Shown: positions 35,460-49,160, counted from the first letter of the stretch. The stretch is DNA of 64,000 nucleotides from Isoetes taiwanensis (GCA_021234155.1 JAJEKV010000067.1:3589279-3653278), one strand, 5' to 3'. Translations and numbers: made by a program. Notes: generated by a model not told the origin, from the sequence alone.

Positions 35460-38400
35460 TTTAATGAACTCATTGAGGCGGTCTCCATCCCGATCCATTA
35501 GTTCTAAGATTCTGAGGCAAAGGGAAACCTATAAATCGTGAATTTCAAGCGGGGGCACCAATATGAAGATATTGCGTCACGATCAATATGAAGGATGATG
35601 AAACTATTGCCGAACGAAAGAGCGAAGTCTTTAAATTGTGAGCCGATGCTCGATATGTTGCAGCTCTTCAAAATTACGATATTGATTTAGATGATGTCGG
35701 GATGGTGGTGGAGAGGATATGGTAGAAGATGTTGGATACCCTTGAGGATTGGTCGTGCCGGCGATGACCCTATTGTTATCCGAAGCGAAGCCTTGATTAT
35801 TTCTGCGTCTCGAACCTCTCGTTTGTCGGCGTGCACTGCTAATTCTCAATCTCCAAACCAAGTTCAAGTGGAGCAATGCAAGTGTCTACGCTCTATTGAG
35901 GTGACATACTTATCAAGTCTTTCCATCTTACCACCATCTCCATCTTTTATCTTACCACTCTTAGATCACGCTTGAGTTATTGCGAAGATCCTTCGAGAGA
36001 AGAACAATATGCCTACAAGCGGATCTCAAGTTAAGAAAATGATTCAAGCGGCCGGCCTTGGTTATAAAGTCATACATGCATGTCCAAATGATTGTATGAT
36101 CTTCTATCCCCTAGAGCATGAGAAGTCCACTCATTGTCTCGTATGTAATGAACCGAGATATCTGGGGAATGACCTAAAGGGAAAAAGCGGTACCTCGAAG
36201 GTTATTCGACACTTTCCAATAATCCCAAAGGTATATGCATCACCACTTCTTACAAATAGTTGTAAATTCACTTATTTTGGTGTGCTTATATGTTGCCTAT
36301 AATTTATTCTATAGGTTAAAGTTGATGTTCCGTTGCAAGACATTGGCTAGCCTAATGGACTTCCGCGGCTACACATGCATCTAGTGATGATGTGATCACG
36401 AGTCCCGGCGGCAGTCGACTTGGAAGCATGTCGATGCGACATGGCGACTTTGGAAAAGAACCACGTAGCGATGTTTGGGCACGGCCACTAGATGGCGTAA
36501 ACCCATATGGTACACAATCGGCGCATGGTCTACATGGCCGTGATGATAGTGAACTACAACATACCCCCATGGTTGTTGATGAAGAGTGGGCACATTATGA
36601 TGACTTTATTGATGCACGGGAAGAAAAAAAACCAAGTAATTTAGATGTGTACCTAAGAATAATTGTGGATGAGTTACTCCCTTTGTGGAACCACGGTGTT
36701 ATTCTCTCGATGCCCATAAAAATGGCGTTTTTAATCTTAGAGGTATACTATTGTGGACTATGCATGACTTTCACAGGTTTCTTAGGAGGTGTTACGGGTT
36801 TAAGACATGGGGCACTTCCTTGCATGATATGTGGGGAAAAGTTGCACATACCGATCCTCTAAGCATCTCAAAAAAAGTAGTATCTGAGGGTTTTAAGAAG
36901 TATTTGCAGCTCACGCACCTTGAGAAAGCGGCGTGCACAATTGTGTGTACTTGTAGACTATCTGAGAACCACCAGCGAGAATTACCATCTGAGAATGGGG
37001 TGGCGTTGGGATAAGAAGGAAGAGGGGAAATCCATGAGGAAATCCGGTAAGGGGCACACTGCGGTTGGAGGAGGTCGTGCCCGACCTAGGCGGTGAGGAT
37101 GAGGAATTATCTGATGGTGGCGAGGAAGCCGCGGAGGAGGAAGTCTTTCTTGCCAATATGAAAAGGAAGTCTGTTTTTTATAGACTACCATATTGGGACC
37201 GACCTATTGATTCAACACCTTTTTAGACCCGATGCATATCTTCAAGAGCGTGGGGGAAACTCTTTATGGAAGCATGTATTTGGTCAAAAAGACACAACAA
37301 ATGCCAGGATGGACCTTAAGGTAAGTAATACAAAGAAAGAGGCATGGATCCAGGTGAAGGGCAACCACTTCCTCCCGGCAAAATGGGTTATTGCTAGGGC
37401 TGACCATCGAGCTATTTATGATGATTTAAGGGCCCTTAGAACACCTGTGCCCGGTTACATGCAATCATTAGAACCGCATTCACAAGTAGTGGGGGGCTGG
37501 CCGGTTTAAAGTCCATGGCCCGGCATAAGTTCTTGCATGTAAGCAATTGAAGTCCACATATATATGCACTACTATAAAATGTAACCCATAACTTATATTT
37601 GGTGTTTGGATCATGCGATTCTTCATGCCCACGACCTTTAGGGGAGTTTTAGACAAAGGGACCATTGGAGGCAATAAGTGCCCTATCAAAGGTCATAAGG
37701 TTGTTACCCATGTTGATTTAGTGGTCCCCCCGTCTATTTTATTTGTGGCTAAGTTTTTGTTTTGGACCTCATAGGTGGATGTGTAAAAAATTATCTCTGA
37801 AAGGCGAAATTGAAGAAGATGAAAGTTGGCGAGAGGCATGTTGCTTGTTGGAGAAGGAGTTTCCCTCGAGCTTTCTTGACATGATCAAACCCATCTTTTG
37901 GTACATCTTATTGAGGAAGTGGAGCTCGCATGGGGCTGTACATGCCCGGATGGATGTTTTTTTCTTGGAAAGGTTTATGAAGGTATTGAAGGATATGGTG
38001 CGTCAAAGAGCCGTCCCGAAAGGTATATGGAGGAGGATGGCTTTGCGAAAGAGTCACTTTTCTATATGCGAGAATATATTTCCGCCCGTACATCGGATGC
38101 ACCTACGCTTATGGAGTGATGAAGGGGCGAGAAGATTGTGGGGGTAGTGGCGAAGGCAATGGTATGCGAAGTCATTTCCTTTGATATGATCATTAAGGTT
38201 AATCAATTTCTTCTTTACAATTCGGCACCAATGGCAAAATGGATTGCTTTCGTTATGAGAGCATAAAGGAAGAAATGGAAGAGAAGAGGCATGAATGGAG
38301 GCGACATAATAGGCGAGCCCGTACCACGATGGATATGAACCCTTGCCGGGACAAGATGGAAAGAATGGGTACTACAGGCTTTGGCCGATGCATATCACAA

Positions 38401-39110
38401 GGGGGAGTATATTACGACTACGGAATGGGCATACGCACAAGGTGTCATGAAAAAGGTAGTTGCAACAAATTATGTTGATGTAGAAATCGGTATTTTCTTT
38501 TTGTTATTGTATCTATTGACATTAATGGTGCTTTTGGCGGTTATATATCTTACTCCTGCGATATGGTGGCATGGGACCCACTATCGTGTGAGTTCTCTTG
38601 ACATACGGGAAGACTTGTGGCTAGCGAGTCATGGCATCATTCACGATGGAGTTTCAATCAAGTGTTGCCGTCGTAATCGTCGGGGAAGCCACAACGCGGA
38701 TTGGGTGGGAGGTTAAAGACTATAATGGAGGTGGATGTTGGTGGCAATTTTAAGACCTTCATATTACCGATGTCGATTGGTTTGACCTTCAATTAAGGGG
38801 CCGGGCCCTCTGATGAAAGTATGATAGAACAAGTGGCTTTTTATTTGTCAACTCTAGCAAGATGTACCCTGGTAGTGAGGCGCTTGTCCTTCCGAGACAA
38901 GCGTGAGCAATCACACACATACACATATCCACTTCAAAATTTAGACCATCAATATCAATCTCACGTCCGACTTCTTTGACCCAGATTTTTTTCTTTCTGG
39001 GTCGACAAGACCCAACATGGTGGTTTATCATACAAACTACACCCAGGGGCGCCCAATATTCCAAGGTGTTGTGCTAGAGGAGTCAATAACGTCACGAAGA
39101 GCCCTCTGGC
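35460..39110 (+). pseudogene. TNP2-type CACTA transposase, copy B
   Basis: Landmarks: QVKKMIQAAGLGYKVIHACP then NDCMIFY with the CLVCNEPRY cysteines (36025-36155); SKVIRHFPIIPKV (36192-36230); DGVNPYGTQ (36490-36520); VMIVNYNIPPWLLMKSG (36540-36590); NLDVYLRIIVDELLPLW (36637-36690); GILLWTMHDF (36740-36775); SLWKHVFGQKDTTNARMDL (37258-37317); DUF4218-like FRGVLDKG to ESLFYMREYI (37620-38085); and a C-terminal block ending at VVLEESIT (39069-39090). GT-AG gaps at about 36231-36315 look like an intron. This is the expected catalytic protein of the surrounding element. Several indels break the frame. Confidence 0.9.
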
Positions 39111-39299
39111 GGATCAAGGCATTCAAACTCACGGGAAAGCGAGCATCAAGAGGTTGGACCACCAGCTCTCATCTCGACATCTTACACGAGCAATTCCACG
39201 AAATCTGAGATGTACCGGGCATTTTAATACAAATGTTGGCAATGCTAACAATGGCGACTCCTAGTTAGCACCTAGAGGGAGGCGATCATTAAATTCTAT

Positions 39300-39400
39300 A
39301 TGTCAAATATTATGCACATCCTCAGTGCAATCCTTACGATAGGCTATGTCTATTGGTCTTCGTGTGCAATAAAACCCATTCAATTCAATTCTTTTTTTTC
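39300..39400 (+). mobile_element. Truncated LINE 3' tail, copy B
   Basis: This is the counterpart of 10230-10312, with TATTGGTCTTCG, GCAATAAAACC, ATTCAATTCAATTC and a short T/C tract. Confidence 0.45.
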
Positions 39401-39459
39401 CCCCCTCCCCCCTTTGGTATACATTATATATCCGGAGGAATAAAGAGCGGTTTGGAACA

Positions 39460-39840
39460 TGGGCTCAAAGAAGCCACATAGGCTCAAGCATTGCCTCTAG
39501 ACTAGAACATGCAAAGAATCTTCAATGGTATCTTAGTTACTTCGATTTTCTCTAACCTTAAACCGATTGCCACCACCAAGTTAACCTGATCATTGCTTAA
39601 TTTGATGCTATCCACTAGCTTTACATTTGTGGATCAACGCTCTACCTTTCAAGCAGATAATAATAATGGTATTTTGTAGGGTGAACAAGTCCAAATACAT
39701 AGAGTGAAGCATGAGGAGCCTATAGGCGTTGAACGTGTAGGCGTTGCATTTCCCAAGAATTTAGAACATGCTACCTAGGTTCAAACAAGCCTCTTAGGCT
39801 CAAGCATTGTCTAGGCTCAAACATGCCCGATTATCAAACA
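39460..39840 (+). repeat. Scattered minisatellite-related words, copy B
   Basis: The same two clusters of GGCTCAAACATGCC-like words occur as in 10370-10740, between the transposase and the satellite array. Confidence 0.5.
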
Positions 39841-39939
39841 TGTACACAACAAAATAAAAATAGTTAAACCACGTCGCTATAACCAAATCGTCATATTGGC
39901 GTCGCATCTTGCGGCATACCGGCGGCTTAAAACTCATTT

Positions 39940-42900
39940 CTTAGTTGGGTGAACATGGTGGTCTTCGTCACGAACTTGGTCCCTAGGGCAAGACGGCGTT
40001 AAGGTCCATTGGCGAGAGCCAAATCGCGACTCAGGAGGGAGGGGTCCCAGGGGCCTTGGGGAGAGGAAATTCGGAACAAGCGGCTTAGGGGGATTTTAGG
40101 GTCCGTGCTCTGGCGTCAACACCCCCTCCATCGTCAAGTCACGGCGCAAGGTCCGCTTTGAATCGACAAGGAGAGGGCCTCCAAAAACCCACAGTGGGTT
40201 GCGAGGTTCTAGAAGGGTTTGCGTTTTGGGGGCGAGAAATTACTTGGTCCGGAGGACACTGGGACCTGCAAGCCGAGAATCTGAGCAAGGGACCCGGCGG
40301 AGGCCGGAGTTTGGGCTGTCCTCCTCCCAGATGTGGCAAGTAGAAGTCGGGCTTTGCGGTGGCAAGACATTCATAAATTCGCAATTAATGCATGGTACGA
40401 AAATAAATTCTGATTTTTTGCCAGCTGGAATCCTAATCCATTTCGACACACAACCCAATTTTGAAAATTTGGGAGAAGGTCTAGGTCAAAGGTTAGCATT
40501 AGAGCGGTGGGGGCAGCGGTTGCGGGGCAACAGCAGTGGCACCCTTCCCAAGTCAAACGAGGCCGGGACCTTGCGGGGATCCCTCACAAGAGGGAGAGTC
40601 CCAGGACCCCAAGAGGCGGGATCCAAAAAAAGTTCCCGAGGCAGCCCTTCTGGCGCTCCCGGTGATTTTGCTGCGCTAATGACCACCCTCCGGGCGGTTC
40701 CCCTATCCGTGATTTGGATCCTCCGTTCGAGGGCCCCCTCTTGGAAGGCCCAAAAGATTCGGTCGGTCAGGAGAACTTGTCAAACCCTTTGGCGTCTGAG
40801 GTTGGCCTTGTAGAAACCGCAGTGTCTTGTCGTTAGAGACGCAGGGAGGCTCGAGAATAGCAAATCGACCACCTTAAAATCGTCCAGGAATGGCGAAATT
40901 ACCCTAGGGAGCAAGTTAGAAGGTCGGTTTTGCAAAGAAAGAAACACTCCATGCCTCCACGACGGTATCCAGCATCCACATCCTAGGCCAATTGACTACG
41001 AGTGTGATGGAAGTAGGCTACTTTAAGCTTCTTGGAGGTGGGGTGGTCTTCAACCCGCGGAACTTGGTCCCCGGGGGCAACGTCGGCGTTCGAGTCCATT
41101 GGGAGGGAGTCAAATTCCGGAGGGGGAGGTCACCGTCAGGCCCCGGGGGCCTTGGGGAGGGAAACGGGGCAAGCGGCTTAGGGATTTTAGGGTCAGGTGC
41201 TCGGCGTCCAACACCCCCACTCCCCACATCAAGTCAGGCGCAAGGTCCCGCCTGAAAACAAGGAGAGGGCCTCCCAAAGCGTAAAACCCTCGTGGGTTGC
41301 GAGGTTCTAGAAGGGTTTTGCGTTTTGGGGGCGACTTGGTCATTGCACTGCGACTGGCCGAAGGCCGCAATGGAATACTCGGGCAAGGGGGAACAGCCGG
41401 AGCGAGTTTGGGCCTGTCCTCCTCCGATGTGGCAAGTAGAAGTGGTGGGGCGCTTTTGCGGTGGCAAGACATTCATAAATTATAATTAATGCATTTATGC
41501 GAAAATAAATTCTGATTTTTTGTCAGCTGGAATCCTAATCCATTTCGGCACACCCAATTTTTGAAAATTTGGGAGAAGGTCTAGGTCAAGGGTTAGCATT
41601 AGAGCGGTCGGGGCAGCCCGTTGCGGGGGCAACCGAGTGGCACCCTTCCCCAAGTCAAAGCGAGGCCAGGGACCTTGCGGGGGATCCCTCACAAGAGGAG
41701 AGTCCGGACCCCAAGAGGCGGGATCCAAAAAGTTCCCGGCAGCCCTTCTGGCAGCGGGCTCCCGGGGGGCTGCGCTAATGACCACCCTCCGGGCCGGTTC
41801 CCCTATCCGGCCGTTGGATCCTCCTGGTTTCGAGGGCCCCTCTTGGGGAAGGCCCAAAGATTCCAGATCGGTCAGGGAGAACTTGTCAAACAAGAAGTCA
41901 CGAGGTCGGCCTTGTAGAAACCGGATGTCTTGTCGTTCGCACCTTGGGAGGCTCGAGAATGGCAAATCGACCCTACCAAATCGTCCGAATGGCCGAAATT
42001 ACCCTAGGGAGCAAGTTACAAAATCGGTTTTGCAAAAGAAAAACACTCACGCCCTCCACGGCCGGTATCCCGCATCCACATCCTAGGCCAATTATTTCAC
42101 GGGTGTGATGGAAGTGAGCTACTTTGGCTTCTTGGAGGTGAGGTGGTCTTCAGCCCCGCGAACTTGGTCCCCGAGGGGCAATGTCGGCGTTACGAGGTCC
42201 ATTGGCGAGCCAAATCGTGATTCGAGGAGGGGGGAGGTCGCCTGTCGATCCCGGGGCCTTGGGGAGAGGAAGTGGGGCAAAGGCTTAGGAGGATTTTAGG
42301 GTCCATGCTCTGGCGTCAACACCCCCCCACGTCAAGTCCGCGGCGCCGGTCCTTGAATCGACAAGGAGAGGGCCTCCAAAACGAAACCACGTGGGTTGCG
42401 GGTTCTAGAAGGGTTTGCGTTTTGGGGGCGAGACTTCTGAGTGCACTTGGGACTGGCCAGAAAGCTGCAGCCAGAATATGGAGCAAGGGGCCCGGCGGAG
42501 CGGGAGTTTGGGCCTGTCCTCCTCCCGATGTGGCAAGTAGAAGTCGGGCGCTTTTGCGATGGCAAGACATTCATAAATTCGCCAATTAATGCATTGTGCG
42601 AAAATAAATTCTGATTTTTTGCCGGTGGATTCCTAACCCATCTCGGCCTACGACCCAATTTTTGAAATTTTGAGGAGAAGGTCTAGGTCAAAGGGTTAGC
42701 TAAGGTCAAAGGAATGGAGTTTGTGGGATCGTTGTACTTGGGGTTGACCTTGGCTCATTGGGCGTTATACTTGGTCTAAGATTGCATTGAGAATATAAGT
42801 ATCATAACTATTAGAATGAAGATAAATGATTCTGAGGCAAAGCATCATAACTACTAGAATGAAGATAAATGATTCTGAGAAAAGCAAAAGACTAGTGCGG

Positions 42901-45900
42901 GTTGGGGGGTTAGATTTGGTTGCTTGTGATGATGGTTGTGTTTTTTAGGTATCAAGGCATATGGATAGCGAGAATGCCCTTGTTCAGCCGTTTGCTCCCT
43001 AAAGCTATTTGACATGGATGGCATAATTAACTTGTAATGAACTGGCTGGTGGGGCAAGCAACTTCCAAATGGAGTTTAGGGTCCCGACTCACGGCGTCAA
43101 CACCCCCACTCCATGTCAAGATCTGATTGCAAGGTCCCGGAGCCAAATCGACAAGGAGAGGGGCCTCCAAAACGTAAACCACAATGACTTGCAGTTCTAG
43201 AAGGGTTTTTGTTTTGGGAGCCGGAGTTTTGGTCTTCTGGCCCCGCGAACTTGGTCCCTAGGGACAGCGTCGGCGCTCACGAGTCCATTGGCGAGTCAAA
43301 TCGCGATTCCGGAGGGGGAGGTGCGCCTTCGTCCGTCCCCAGGGCCTTGGGGAGAGGAAATTTGGGGCAAGCAGCTTAGGGGGATTTTAGGGTCCGTGCT
43401 CTCAAGCGTCAACACCCCCACTCCGCGTCAAGTCCGCGGCAAAGGTCCCTTGCAGAATCGACAAGGAGGGGCCTCCAAAGCGTAAACCACAGTGGGTTGC
43501 GGGGTTCTAGAAGGGTTTGCGTTTTGGGGGCGAGACTTGGTATGTTGCACTTGGGACTGGCCGGCCGAAGCCTTTTGGCCGAGAATACGGACAAGGGGAG
43601 GCCCGGGAGGCGGAGTTTGGGCCTGTCCTCCTCCCGATGTGGCAAGTAGAAGTAGGAGAGGCTTTTGCGATGGCAAGACATTCATAAATTCATAAATTAA
43701 TGCATTGTGCGAAAATAAATTCTGATTTTTGCCAGCTGGAATCTAATCCATTTCGGCCACACACAGCCCAATTTTTAAAATTTAGGAGAAGGTCTAGGTC
43801 AAAGGGTTAGCATTAGAGCGGTCGGGGCAGCCCGTTGCGGGGGGCAACAGTGGCACCCTTCCCAAGTCAAAGCGAGGCGGGACCTTGCGGGGATCCCTCA
43901 CAAGAGGGGAGAGTCCGGGACCCCAAGAGGGATCCAAAAAGTTCCCCGAGGCAGCCCTTCTGGCGGCCTCCCGGGGTCGTGACGCTTACGCTAATGACCA
44001 CCCTCCGGAGCCCGGTTCCCCTATCCCGTGGTTGGATCCTCCGGATTCGGGGGCCCCTCTTGGGAAGGCCCAAAAGATTCAGTCGGTCCGGAGAACTTGT
44101 CAAACCAGAGGCCCGAGGTCGGCCTTGTAGAAACCGCAGATGTCTTGTCGTTGAACGCAGGGGAGGCTCCGGAATGGCAAATCGACCACCAAATCGTCAG
44201 GAATGGCGAAATTACCCTAGGGAGCAAGTTACAAGGTCGGTTTTGCAAAGAAAAGACTCCTCCGCCCTCCACGGCGGTATCCGCATCCACATCCTAGGCC
44301 AATTGACTACGGGTGTGATGGAAGTGAGCTACTTTGGCGCTTCTTGGAGGTGGGGTGGTCTTAAAGCCCGCGGAACTTGGTCCCCGGGCAATGTCGACGT
44401 TCGAGTCCATTGGCGAGAGCCAAATCGTGATTCCTGAGAGGGGAGATCGCCCGCCCGGTCCCGGGGCCTGGGGAGAGGAAATTTGGGGCAAGCGGCTTCG
44501 GGGGGATTTTAGGGTCCGTGCTCTGGCGTCAACACCCCCACTCCCACGTCAACTCCGCGCAAGGTCCCACCGAATCGACAAGAGAGGGCCTCCAAAACGT
44601 AAACCACAGTGGGGTTGCCGGGTTCTAGAAGGGTTTGCGTTTTGGGGGCGAGACTTGGTCTGTTTGCACTTGGACTGGGCGAAGCCGCAGCCGGGAATAC
44701 GAACAAGGGAACTGCGGAGGCGGAGTTTGGGCCTGTCCTCCTCCCGATGTGGCAAGTAGAAGTCGGGGCTTTGCGATGGCAAGACATTCATAAATTAAAT
44801 TAATGCATTGTACTGAAAAATAAATTCTGATTTTTTCACAGAATCCTAATCCATTTCCGGCCTACGGTAATTTTCTAAATTTTAGGAGAAGGTCTAGGTC
44901 AAAGGGTTAGCATTAGAGCGGTCGGGGCAGCGGGTGCGGGCAACCAGCCGGCACCCTTCCCAAGTCAAGCGAGGCCAGGACCTTGCGGGGATCCCTCACA
45001 AGAGGGAGAGTCCAGGACCCCAAGAGGGATCCAAAAAGTTCCCGAGGCAGCCCCTTCACGGGCAAATGCTCCCCCTCCCGCTGCAGCTAATGACCACCCT
45101 CCCGGAGCCCGGTTCCCCTATCCGACCGTTGGATCGTCCGTTCAGGGGCCCCTCTTCGGGAAGGCCCAAAAGATTCCAGATCGGTCTGGGAGAACTTGTC
45201 AAACCGCGCGCCGTCCTGAGGTCGGCCTTGTAAAAACCGCATTGTCTTGTCGTTCGAACCTTTGGAGAGGCTCGGGGAATGGCAAATCGACCCTGCCAAA
45301 TCGTCCGGAATGGAGAAATTACCCTAGGGAGCAAGTTACAAGGTCGGTTTTGCAAAAGAAAAGAAACACTCACGCCCTCACGACAGTACATCCTAGGCCA
45401 ATTGACTACGAGTGTGATGGAAGTGAGCTACTTTGGCGCTTCTTGGAGGTCGGGTGGTCTTCTGGCCACGGAACTTGGTCCCGGGGGCAAGGTCGGCGTT
45501 AGAGTCCATTGGCAGAGTCAAATCAGCGATTAGGAGAGGGGAGGTGGCGGTCCCATCCCGGGGGGCCTTAGGGAGAGAAATTCGGGCAAGCGACTTCGGG
45601 GGATTTTAGGGTCCGTGCTGCAGGCGTGAACACCCCCACTCCATCGTCAAGTCACGCCAAGGTCCCCCCGAATCGACAGGAGAGGGCCTCCAAAACGTAA
45701 ACCCAATGGGTTGCCCGAGGTTCTAGAAGGGTTTGCGTTTTGGGGCGAGACTTGGTCTTGCACTGCAGGACACAGCCCGGCTGCCCAGCCGAGAATCTGA
45801 ACAAGGGAACCGGCGGAGCGGAGTTTGGCCTGTCCTCCTCCCGATGTGGCAAGTAGAAGTCGAGGCTTTTACGATGGCAAGACATTCATAAATTCATAAT

Positions 45901-47345
45901 TAATGCATTGTCTAAAATAAATTCTGATTTTTGCCACCGGATTCCTAACCCATCTCGGCCCACCTACGGCCCAATTTTGAAATTTTTAGGAGAAGGTCTA
46001 GGTCAAAGGGTTAGCTAAGGTCAAAGGAATAGAGTTTGTGGGATCGTTGTACTTGGGGTTGACCTTGGCTCATTTGGGCGTTATACTTGGTCTAAGATTG
46101 CATTGAGAATATAAGCATCATAACTATTAGAATGAAGATAAATGATTCTACGAGAAAAGCATCATAACTACTAGAATGAAGATAAATGATTCTGAGAAAA
46201 GCAAAAAGACTAGTGCGGGTTGGGGGGAGGTTAGATTTGGTTGCTTGTGATGATGGTTGTGTTTCAGTATCAAGGCATATGGATAGCGAGAATGCCCTTG
46301 TTCAACGGACTGCTCCCTAAAACTATTTGACATGGATGGCATAATTAACTTGTAATGAACTGAATTCGGGGCAAGCAACTTCCGGGGGGATTTTAGGGTC
46401 CCTGCTCTGGCGTCAACACCCCCACTCCACGTCAAGTCACGGCGCAAGGTCCCGCCCGAATCTGACAAGGAGAGGGCCTCAAAGCGTAAACCACGGTGAC
46501 TTGCGGCATTCTAGAAGGGTTTTGTTTTGGGGGCGGAGTTTTGGTCTTACGGCCCACGAGAACTTGGTCCCTAGAACAACGTCGGCGTTCCCGAGTCCAT
46601 TGGCGGAGTCAAATCGCAGCTCCGGAGAGGGAGGTCGCCCCGTCCGTCCCCATCTCAGGGGCCTTGGGGAGAGGAAATTAAAAAGCAAACAGCTTCGGGG
46701 GGATTTTATGGTCCGTGCTCTGGCATCAACACCCCCACTCCACGTCAAGTCACGGCGCAAGGTCCCGCCCGAATCTGACAAGGAGAGGGCCTCCAAAAGC
46801 GTAAACCACGTGGGTTGCCGTGTTCTAGAAGGGTTTGCGTTTTGGGGGGGACTTGGTCTGTTGCACTTGGGACGGCCCGAAGCTACAACCCCCACTCCAT
46901 GTCAGAATACGGAGCAAGGGGAACCGGCGGAGCCGGAGTTTGGGCCTGTCCTCCTCCCGATGTGGCAAGTAGAAAGTCGGGGGCGGCTTTTTTGATGGCA
47001 AGACATTCATAAATTAGCAATTAACGCATTGTCACGAAAATAAATTCTGATTTTTTGCCAGGTGGATTCCTAATCCATCTCCATCACCACAACCCAATTT
47101 TGAAATTTTTGAGGAGAAGGTCTAGGTCAAAGGGTTAGCTAAGGTCAAAGGAATGGAGTTTGTGGGATCGTTGTACTTGGGGTTGACCTTGGCTCATTTG
47201 GGCGTTATACTTGGTCTAAGATTGCATTGGGCGTAAACCACATGACTTGCCAGATTCTATAAGGGTTTTGTTTTGGTTTTTACTGCTCCCTAAAGCTATT
47301 TGACATGGATGGCATAACTAACTTGTAATGAACTGGTTTTGTTTC
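39940..47345 (+). repeat. Satellite array with three-monomer higher-order repeats, copy B
   Basis: CATTCATAAATT occurs at about 40371, 41472, 42569, 43680, 44786, 45886 and 47006, a period near 1.1 kb. The variable block after the marker follows the pattern I, I, II, I, I, II, then a shortened II-like end. The higher-order period is therefore about 3.31 kb (40371 to 43680 to 47006). Type II blocks contain AAGCATCATAACTACTAGAA and related AT-rich sequence absent from type I. Copy A has only one higher-order unit. Confidence 0.85.
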
Positions 47346-47485
47346 GGAAACAATTGTACCTTGATGAAAGATTGCTTCATAGTTTCCAAGTGAAAATTTT
47401 TTAATGTGTCCATACCGCCTTGCCCCCGGTCAAAGACTAGCCTTTTTAGATGCACACTCTTTTAGTTATGCATTTTATTGCATTT

Positions 47486-47875
47486 ATGGTTTATAAATTC
47501 GTAGTTAATGCATGGCATGGAATTAAATTATGGTTTTTGGTCAGCTGGCTTCCATGGTCATCACCAGCATACAGGAAAATTTCCAAAATTTTCGGATAAG
47601 GTCCAGACCCAAGCGTTGGGGTTAGAGCGGTCCGGGGCGGCCGTTGTTGGGCAAGCATGGTAGCACCCTTCCCCAAGTCAAACAAAGGCGACTTTGAATG
47701 GACACCTCGGTGGGGAGAGTCCCAGATCCCGGAGGCGGACCCCAAAAACGTTCTCGAGGCGGCTGTCACAGCACGCCCCACAGGGGATCAGTATGCTAAT
47801 GAACACCCTCCGGCTTCGGTTCCCCTATATATCCGGCCGTTGAATCCTCCGTTCAAGGATCCAGCCTCAGGACTG
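47486..47875 (+). repeat. Diverged satellite half-monomer at the array edge
   Basis: TTTATAAATTCGTAGTTAATG through CACCCTTCCCCAAGTCAAAC to GGATCCAGCCTCAGG follows type I monomer order with far more differences than the array interior. Old diverged monomers at array edges are typical of satellites. Confidence 0.7.
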
Positions 47876-47927
47876 TTCAAATAAGCCTAGGGACAAACTT
47901 TAATGAGCTTCACATTAAAAAAAAAGA

Positions 47928-48060
47928 TGCAAAAACAATAACGTCGCTATAACAAAATACGTCCGCGGGGACATGGCGTGCGGCAGTTTGAAATAGCGTC
48001 GCATGCGGCGTGGCGTCGCATCTCGGCGCTCTGTAATATTTTGAAGCCGGCGGGCGGCTT
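47928..48060. promoter_or_regulatory. Internal GC-rich repeat block before the right-hand gene region
   Basis: AACGTCGCTATAACAAAATA and GTCGCATGCGGCGTGGCGTC resemble the subterminal words and the block at 39870-39930. It stands at the left of the pyrimidine tract and gene region, as the block at 33260-33560 stands left of the SET gene, so a promoter role is inferred. Confidence 0.4.
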
Positions 48061-48189
48061 TTCCTAACTTCTTTTTGCCCTACTTCTTCGAGGTTCTTGG
48101 GCGATCCGCGGCGCTAGTACCCTGATCTACCTGCAAGCAACTATTCTAAGGTTAGTATATCATGTTTTTTAGATTGAATAGGTTTTTTG

Positions 48190-49035
48190 GATTGAATGGT
48201 GCATGCCCAACCTTCCTCTTTTTTTGGTTTCCTTTCCTTCCTCTTCTTCTTTGTTCTTGATTTTTTTTATTCCCATTCTTCCATGCCTCGTTCATTCTTC
48301 CTCCTTCTTTCTTTCTCATGCTTCATTTCTTCCTCATTCTTCCTCATGCTTCATTTCTTCCTCCTTCTTCCATGCTTCATTCTTTCCTCATTCTTTCTTC
48401 CCATATTTCTTCTTTCCTCATTTCTTTCTCATTCTTTCTTCCTCATTCTTTCTCATTTCTTTCTTCCTCATGCTTTCTCATTCTTTATTCCTCACTCTTT
48501 CTCATTCTTCCTCATTCTTTCTCATTTCTTGCTTTCTCATTTCTTTCTCATGCTTTCTCATTTCTTTCTCATTTCTTTCTCATGCTTTCTCATTTGTTTC
48601 TCATTTCCATTCTTTCTCATGCTTTCTCATTCCTCATTCTTTCCCCTCCCTTCCCTCATTTCTTTCTTCTCTTCCCTTCCTTATTCTTCATTTTTTTTCA
48701 TTTCTTATTCTTCCTTCTTTTTAATTTCATTTCTTCATTCTTCATTTGTTTCTTATTCTTCACATTTCTTCCTCACTTTCCATTCGATCCTTTTCTTTCC
48801 CTTCCCTTATTTCTTCCTTCCATTCTATTCCCTTCCCTTCTCTTATTTCCTCTTATTTTTTTCACATTCTTTCTTGTTTCTTCTCTTATTTCTTCTCTAT
48901 TCTATCCTTATTTCTTCCCTTCTATTCTCTTATTTCTTTCTCTTGTTTTATTTCTATCTCTTGTTTTCTATCCCCCCCCCTTTTTCCTTTCTTTCTTCTT
49001 CGATGTTTTTCTTCTTTGTTCTTATTCTTCTAATG
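48190..49035 (+). repeat. Pyrimidine-rich tract, about 840 bp
   Basis: The plus strand is almost entirely C and T, built of TTTCTCATTCTTCCTC-type words, with very few purines. Long frames through it translate to Phe, Ser, Leu and His only and are not credible proteins. It may be a leader intron or a simple-sequence expansion. Confidence 0.85.
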
Positions 49036-49160
49036 CTTTGTTACTTACATTTAGGCTTTCTATTCTGATTTGGACCAGACGGGATCTTGTACCGCAGCGT
49101 CCTTATTTTGGTAAGTAGTTGATCGCACTTGCATTTTATTTTTATAGTTTTAAGTAGGTT

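Larger units (their letters stand above)
28989..43818. repeat. Copy B of the large collinear duplication
   Basis: This is the counterpart of 1-14806. It carries the SINE tail, host-gene fragment, left terminal repeat, SNF2-like, SET and TNP2 regions and the first three satellite monomers in the same order and spacing. Beyond about 43818, copy B continues with further satellite and transposon sequence that copy A lacks. The right-hand limit is where the aligned array position in copy A breaks off. Confidence 0.88.

Noticed and set aside
48196-49118. Two overlapping ORFs of 290 and 266 codons rich in Phe, Ser and Leu
   Set aside because: They exist because the plus strand is nearly pure pyrimidine and so lacks stop codons in several frames at once. 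There is no domain or normal amino-acid composition.
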